64,000 nt of DNA from UBA4479 sp963974935. Lineage in GTDB: Bacteria > Pseudomonadota > Alphaproteobacteria > Rhodospirillales > Casp-alpha2. This document shows, in pieces, positions 60,297-64,000 of this stretch. The number at the start of each line of letters is the position of its first letter. Position 1 is the stretch's first letter. The position numbers and the translations under genes are program-made. The notes under the pieces are model-generated. The model did not search any database. It worked only from the letters and a program-made list of their open reading frames with translations, and had not been told where the DNA came from. The stretch is from NCBI GenBank assembly GCA_963974935.1, contig CAXBEV010000002.1, forward strand, positions 173,467 through 237,466. Direction: 5' to 3'.

Positions 60297-61100
60297 ATGG
60301 CTGACGCCGGTCGAGATAACCCGCTGGCTACCCTTTCCGTTGTCGTCCCCGTGAAAGACGAGGCCGAGAACGTGCTGCCGTTGATGCGCGAGATCACCGC
60401 TGCGTTAGATGGGCGCGTGCCTTTTGAAATCGTCTATGTCGATGACGGCAGCAGCGACGGCACACAAGCGTGCTTACAAGCCGCAAAGACTGATTTTCCG
60501 ACACTCAGGGTCATCTGCCATGCCGAATGCTACGGTCAATCCGCCGCCATCCACACCGGCGTGCGCCATGCATCGGCGCCGTTGATCGCAACCCTTGACG
60601 GGGACGGTCAGAACGACCCCGCAGACATTCCGGCATTGCTGGAACGTTTTCAGGCTGAAGGCGGGTCCGCAGACGCACCGCTGATGATTGCCGGCTGGCG
60701 TGCCAAACGTAAAGATACCTGGCTGAAGCGGATCTCCTCGAAAGTCGCTAACCGGGTGCGCGGCGGCTTACTCAGCGATCAAACGCCGGACACCGGCTGC
60801 GGCTTAAAGGTGTTCTCACGCGGCATGTTTATGGGTTTTCCAGCCTTCAATCATATGCACCGGTTTTTACCCGCATTAACGATCCGCGCTGGTGGCCGCG
60901 TTGTCTCCGTCGCCGTCAACCATCGGCCTCGCGAACGGGGTCAGTCCAAGTACGGGCTGTTTAATCGGCTTTGGGTCGGCATTGTCGATATTTTCGGCGT
61001 GATGTGGCTGAATAGCCGTCCCATCCGGATACGTGTGCAAATCATAGAGCCAAGCACGACGGAAACACCCACAAAAGCACCCCAACAGGGGCCGCGATGA
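60297..61100 (+). CDS. GT2-family glycosyltransferase (dolichyl/polyprenyl-phosphate sugar synthase type)
   Basis: A 267-residue GT-A-fold enzyme. LSVVVPVKDEAENVLPLM opens the family 2 domain; YVDDGSSDGTQ (metal site), IATLDGDGQNDPADIP and DTGCGLKVFSR are DPM1/ArnC-like. There is one hydrophobic segment near the C-terminus (VGIVDIFGVMWLNSR), so it likely works at the membrane, moving a sugar from a nucleotide to a polyprenyl phosphate. An AAGGAG site lies upstream. The stop overlaps the next ATG (ATGA at 61097-61100), linking it to the VTT and GT39 genes. Confidence 0.9.
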   Translation: MADAGRDNPLATLSVVVPVKDEAENVLPLMREITAALDGRVPFEIVYVDDGSSDGTQACLQAAKTDFPTLRVICHAECYGQSAAIHTGVRHASAPLIATLDGDGQNDPADIPALLERFQAEGGSADAPLMIAGWRAKRKDTWLKRISSKVANRVRGGLLSDQTPDTGCGLKVFSRGMFMGFPAFNHMHRFLPALTIRAGGRVVSVAVNHRPRERGQSKYGLFNRLWVGIVDIFGVMWLNSRPIRIRVQIIEPSTTETPTKAPQQGPR

Positions 61101-61810
61101 CGCCACGTATCGTCATTCGCAGCATTCTGCTGTTTGCTTTGCTGATCGCCGTCGGCGTCGCCATCAAGACCACGCCGCTTGGCGAAATGCTGGACAAAGA
61201 CTGGATTGACGCGTCTGTGCGCGGTCAAGGTTTCCGCGGCGAAGCCTTGTTCCTGGCCGTCGGTGCATTGTTCACCGCCGTCGGCCTGCCCCGCCAAGCC
61301 GTCGCGTTTTTGGCCGGTTACGCATTCGGTCTCGGGTTCGGCACGTTGATCAGCATCGCGGCCGCGCTCGGCGGCTGCATCTTAGCGTTCACCATCGCGC
61401 GATTCTTGGCGCGCGACCTGGTGGCCCATAAGTTTCCAGACCGCCTGCAACGGTTAGACCGGTTTTTAAGCGAGAACACATTCACGACGACCCTACTGAT
61501 CCGCTTTCTGCCGGTCGGCTCAAACGTGCTGACAAACCTTTTGGCCGGTGTATCCAAGGTTAGCGCACTACCTTTTTTCGCCGGCTCAACTGTCGGCTAC
61601 GCGCCGCAGATGCTGATTTTCGCCATCGCCGGTTCCGGTTTCGCCGTTGAGCCAAACATCCGTCTCGCGATCAGTATTGTGCTGTTTGCGTCGTCCGGCG
61701 TGCTCAGCCTTTGGCTTTATCGGCGCTATCGGGACAATCACAAACTCCGCAATGCCGGCGTGATCGATGCTGAGGATGTCGGTGCCAGCAATCAGGCTAA
61801 GGAGTCCTGA
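61097..61810 (+). CDS. VTT/TVP38-TMEM64 (DedA-superfamily) membrane protein
   Basis: A 237-residue integral membrane protein. FRGEALFLAVGALFTAVGLP and FLAGYAFGLGFGTLISIAAA, then FLPVGSNVLTNLLAGVSKV and FFAGSTVGYAPQMLIFAI match the VTT domain with re-entrant loops. DedA-superfamily proteins have been linked to polyprenyl-phosphate flipping. Between a polyprenyl-type GT2 and a GT39 it might recycle or flip the lipid-linked sugar; inference from context. Confidence 0.88.
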   Translation: MTPRIVIRSILLFALLIAVGVAIKTTPLGEMLDKDWIDASVRGQGFRGEALFLAVGALFTAVGLPRQAVAFLAGYAFGLGFGTLISIAAALGGCILAFTIARFLARDLVAHKFPDRLQRLDRFLSENTFTTTLLIRFLPVGSNVLTNLLAGVSKVSALPFFAGSTVGYAPQMLIFAIAGSGFAVEPNIRLAISIVLFASSGVLSLWLYRRYRDNHKLRNAGVIDAEDVGASNQAKES

Positions 61811-61815
61811 AGAAC

Positions 61816-63465
61816 ATGCCAGGTGCTCTGTCACGCGTACCTGTTTGGTTGCTGTCCTGGTTGATCGCGGTCGCAGCCGCGCTGCTCTTCCGACCACCGT
61901 TACCGGTTGACGAGACCCGCTATCTCGCCGTCGCGTGGGAAATGTGGCAACGCGGCGACTTCTTGGTGCCGCACCTAAATGGCGAAGCTTATCACCACAA
62001 ACCTCCGTTGCTGTTCTGGCTGATGAACGCCGGATGGTCCGTGTTCGGCGTCAACGACTGGTGGCCCCGCTTGGTGGCGCCGCTGTTCGCGCTGGCCTCG
62101 CTTTGGTGGACTGCACGCCTAGCCCGCGCAATCTGGCCCGACGACGAGATGACGCGCACATTGGCACCGGTGATTTTGGTCGGTGCCGCTTTTTGGTCGG
62201 TGTTCCAAACGCTGACAATGTTCGACATGATGCTGGCCGCCTGCGCGCTGGCCGGCATCCATGGCACGGTCGCGGCGTGGCGCACAGGATCTTGGCTGCC
62301 CTGGTTGGGCGTCGCCTTGGCGATCGGCGTAGGCGTGCTCGCCAAAGGCCCTGCGATCTTATTGCATATCCTGCCGGTCGCTTTGTTCGCGCCGTGGTGG
62401 GGGCCGGCGTTGTCCGCTGGCCCGGACCGCCCGCTGGTATCGTGGCGGGCTTGGTATGCGCGGCTTGGGGTTGCGGTGCTATTGGGTGCGGCGATTGCCC
62501 TCGCCTGGGCGATCCCCGCCGGCATTCGCGGCGGGCCTGAATACCGTGAGATGATTTTTTGGGGACAATCCGCAGGCCGCATTGTCGAGAGCTTTGATCA
62601 CGCACGGCCGATCTGGTGGTATCTGGTGCTGTTGCCGCCGTTGCTGCTGCCGTGGGTGGTCTGGCCCCGGGTTTGGCGAAGCCTCGGCAAAGGCCGTATC
62701 ATCACCTTTGCGGATGGCGGACTTCGCATACTGGTGACGTGGGCGCTCCCGGCGCTGGTCATTTTCTCCATCATCTCGGGCAAGCAATTACACTATCTTT
62801 TGCCGGAATTCGCAGCCTTTGCGCTATTCTTCGCGCGCGCTCTGTCTCGCAATGCAGGTGAGCCCGGGCGGCGCTTTGATTCAGTTGTTGTGGCCATATT
62901 CTTCGTGATCGTCGGCGCGATTCTCATGTTACTGCCCGACGATCCGACATTTTTTGAAGCACCCGCTTGGTTTGACCGCATCGACACTTTTTGGGGCTTT
63001 TTGTTGATCCTGACAGGCGCTGCCTTGGGGTTCTTGGGACGTAAGCCAGCACAAACGGCAGCCGGTGCCCTCGCCGTGGCGATGTCCATGCTCGTACTGG
63101 TCATTCATTTAAGTGCAAAAGACTCACTGTCATTTGCGTATGATCTTCGCCCGATTGCGATGAGCCTGAAAAAGTACGAAGACGCTGGCAGGCCGCTTGC
63201 CAATTTCGGCTATTACCATGGTCAGTATCAATTCTTGGGCAGATTGCAAAAACCGATGACCGTGCTGGGGGTGGATCAATCGACAACAGTTTTTGTCGAT
63301 GCGCATCCTGACGCGATCATCGTCGCCTACTATTATATAGATGAGCCGCAGCCGGTACCGGGCGATATCACGCCGCTTGAAACATTCCGCTTTCGCGACT
63401 TCAAAGTGGTGTTTTGGCAAGGAAAAGATCTACAACGCCACCCAGAACTCGGCAACAGATCATAA
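61816..63465 (+). CDS. GT39/ArnT-type membrane glycosyltransferase
   Basis: A 549-residue multi-span protein. The first periplasmic loop LPVDETRYLAVAWEMWQRGD has the Asp-Glu pair of PMT/ArnT (GT-C) enzymes, followed by HHKPPLLFWLMNAGWSVFGV and WPRLVAPLFALASLWWTARL. About 10-12 hydrophobic helices follow and a soluble C-terminal domain begins near residue 440. ArnT transfers a lipid-linked sugar to lipid A; here the sugar and acceptor are unknown. It comes 5 bases after the VTT gene. It is the last gene before groES. Confidence 0.9.
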   Translation: MPGALSRVPVWLLSWLIAVAAALLFRPPLPVDETRYLAVAWEMWQRGDFLVPHLNGEAYHHKPPLLFWLMNAGWSVFGVNDWWPRLVAPLFALASLWWTARLARAIWPDDEMTRTLAPVILVGAAFWSVFQTLTMFDMMLAACALAGIHGTVAAWRTGSWLPWLGVALAIGVGVLAKGPAILLHILPVALFAPWWGPALSAGPDRPLVSWRAWYARLGVAVLLGAAIALAWAIPAGIRGGPEYREMIFWGQSAGRIVESFDHARPIWWYLVLLPPLLLPWVVWPRVWRSLGKGRIITFADGGLRILVTWALPALVIFSIISGKQLHYLLPEFAAFALFFARALSRNAGEPGRRFDSVVVAIFFVIVGAILMLLPDDPTFFEAPAWFDRIDTFWGFLLILTGAALGFLGRKPAQTAAGALAVAMSMLVLVIHLSAKDSLSFAYDLRPIAMSLKKYEDAGRPLANFGYYHGQYQFLGRLQKPMTVLGVDQSTTVFVDAHPDAIIVAYYYIDEPQPVPGDITPLETFRFRDFKVVFWQGKDLQRHPELGNRS

Positions 63466-63495
63466 CCGCTTCAGCGTCTGTAGCCCTGCTGCGGG

Positions 63496-63524
63496 TTGAC
63501 AGCCTGTGCATTTTTTATTAATTC
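63496..63524 (+). promoter_or_regulatory. Probable sigma-70-type promoter of groESL
   Basis: A perfect -35 hexamer TTGACA (63496-63501) is followed after 17 bases by TAATTC (63519-63524) as a -10 candidate; TATTAA slightly upstream is an alternative at short spacing. It lies just upstream of the CIRCE element, the usual layout for HrcA-controlled groESL transcription. Confidence 0.6.
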
Positions 63525-63535
63525 ACACCCTCGCG

Positions 63536-63562
63536 TTGGCACTCACTCAAGCTGAGTGCTAA
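63536..63562 (+). promoter_or_regulatory. CIRCE operator (HrcA binding site) for groESL
   Basis: TTGGCACTC, nine bases, then GAGTGCTAA matches the CIRCE consensus TTAGCACTC-N9-GAGTGCTAA at all but one base (a G for A in the left arm). It lies 46 bases before the groES ATG. HrcA repressor bound here would lift on heat or misfolding stress. Confidence 0.93.
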
Positions 63563-63608
63563 TACATTCAACCATTCAAGAAATTCACACCGTTTCGGAG
63601 AATAATCC

Positions 63609-63896
63609 ATGAAGTTCCGGCCATTACATGACCGTGTGCTCGTCGAACGCGTCGAGCAGGAAGAAAAAACCAAAGGGGGGATCATCATTCCCGACACCGC
63701 CCAGGAAAAACCGATGGAAGGCAAAGTCCTTGCCGTCGGCGCGGGTCAAAAAAACGAAGACGGCAAAGTAACGCCGCTCGACGTGAAAAAAGGTGACAAA
63801 ATTCTGTTCGGCAAATGGTCGGGCAGCGAAGTGAAGGTTGACGGTAAAGACCTTCTGATCATGAAAGAATCCGACATTCTGGGCATCGTTGAATAA
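63609..63896 (+). CDS. groES: Co-chaperonin GroES
   Basis: A 95-residue subunit of the heptameric lid of GroEL. KFRPLHDRVLVERVEQEEKT is the N-terminal strand, TKGGIIIPDTAQEKPMEGKV the mobile-loop region that contacts GroEL, and GDKILFGKWSGSEVKVDG the roof-side segment. The start has a CGGAG site upstream. It is under a CIRCE element and 51 bases before groEL. Confidence 0.97.
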   Translation: MKFRPLHDRVLVERVEQEEKTKGGIIIPDTAQEKPMEGKVLAVGAGQKNEDGKVTPLDVKKGDKILFGKWSGSEVKVDGKDLLIMKESDILGIVE

Positions 63897-63947
63897 ACGA
63901 GCGCTGCTTGATCGGTAAAATTTCTAATACCAAGAGGACAATTCCAA

Positions 63948-64000
63948 ATGGCTGCTAAAGAAGTAAAATTTTCCGCAGACGCGCGTCAGCGCCTGCTCAA
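63948..64000 (+). CDS. groEL: Chaperonin GroEL, N-terminal fragment
   Basis: Only the first 17 codons are in the window; the gene continues to the right. The translation MAAKEVKFSADARQRLL is the standard GroEL N-terminus. An AAGAGGAC ribosome site stands before the ATG. It is the second gene of the groESL operon. Confidence 0.95.
   Translation, partial: MAAKEVKFSADARQRLL

Noticed and set aside
1..64000. tRNA genes, CRISPR arrays, insertion sequences or prophage.
   Set aside because: The gaps are short and fully read by eye; no tRNA-like cloverleaf, regular repeat-spacer array, transposase or phage gene was found.

Overview
This 64 kb window is chromosomal DNA from a GC-rich alphaproteobacterium, most likely a Rhodospirillales-type, possibly aquatic, Gram-negative. 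The reasons are an LPS heptose operon, a cobN/cobO/cobQ-type vitamin B12 locus with cobW, MmcB- and YcgN-family proteins, a Pst/PhoU/PhoB set with the long alphaproteobacterial forms of PstA and PstC, and groES preceded by a CIRCE element. The placement is inferred from gene content alone. Genes are tightly packed: no gap between genes exceeds about 250 bases, and many neighbours overlap by ATGA, GTGA or TGATG junctions. I saw no tRNA, rRNA, CRISPR array, insertion sequence or prophage gene.

Layout. 1-3823 (minus strand) is a cell-surface sugar operon: UDP-glucuronate decarboxylase, a two-domain alcohol dehydrogenase/Gfo-Idh-MocA oxidoreductase, gmhA and the start of hldE. 4073-6656 holds two tandem paralogues with a degenerate EAL-like C-terminal half. 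6667-31871 is a large cobalamin locus: cobT (minus), then cobS-cobC-cobU-cobW-cobN-cobO-SYLF lipoprotein-cobQ, cbiB (minus), a TPR protein, cbiX-cobH-cobL-cobI-cbiG/cobJ-CigR-like protein-cobM, an Fe-S protein, cobK and cbiD (minus), a SCO1-like protein and cobB. 31940-44475 is mixed housekeeping: YcgN, a DapA-family lyase, a YgjP-like metalloprotease, MmcB, YjbQ, a divergent pair of TPR-fused enzymes, pirin, a GNAT-nitrilase fusion, a 2-hydroxyacid dehydrogenase, NIPSNAP, a small lipoprotein and photolyase. 44080-49457 (minus) has a small membrane protein, prmA, a UvrD-type helicase and a CLC chloride channel. 49547-58070 (minus) is the phosphate regulon: a diguanylate cyclase, phoR, pstS, pstC, pstA, pstB, phoU, phoB. 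58194-63465 has a thioesterase, a FetAB-like exporter and a GT2-VTT-GT39 glycosylation operon. 63536-64000 has CIRCE, groES and the start of groEL.

The centre of interest is the cobalamin locus. It mixes marks of the cobalt-early (anaerobic) route (CbiX, CbiG, CbiD) with marks of the cobalt-late (aerobic) route (CobN, CobW). CobG, CobZ and CobF are not seen here. A CCG-domain Fe-S protein sits in the locus and is a candidate for a missing redox step. Several non-biosynthetic genes (SYLF lipoprotein, CigR-like secreted protein, TPR membrane protein, SCO1-like copper protein) are embedded in it, two of them overlapping cob genes. Other points worth a second look are a PhoR with no membrane segment placed 6 bp behind a diguanylate cyclase that lacks a canonical I-site, a C(UACG)G hairpin between pstS and pstC, a duplicated translation-initiation region before cbiX, and an 18-bp tandem repeat between cbiB and the TPR gene.
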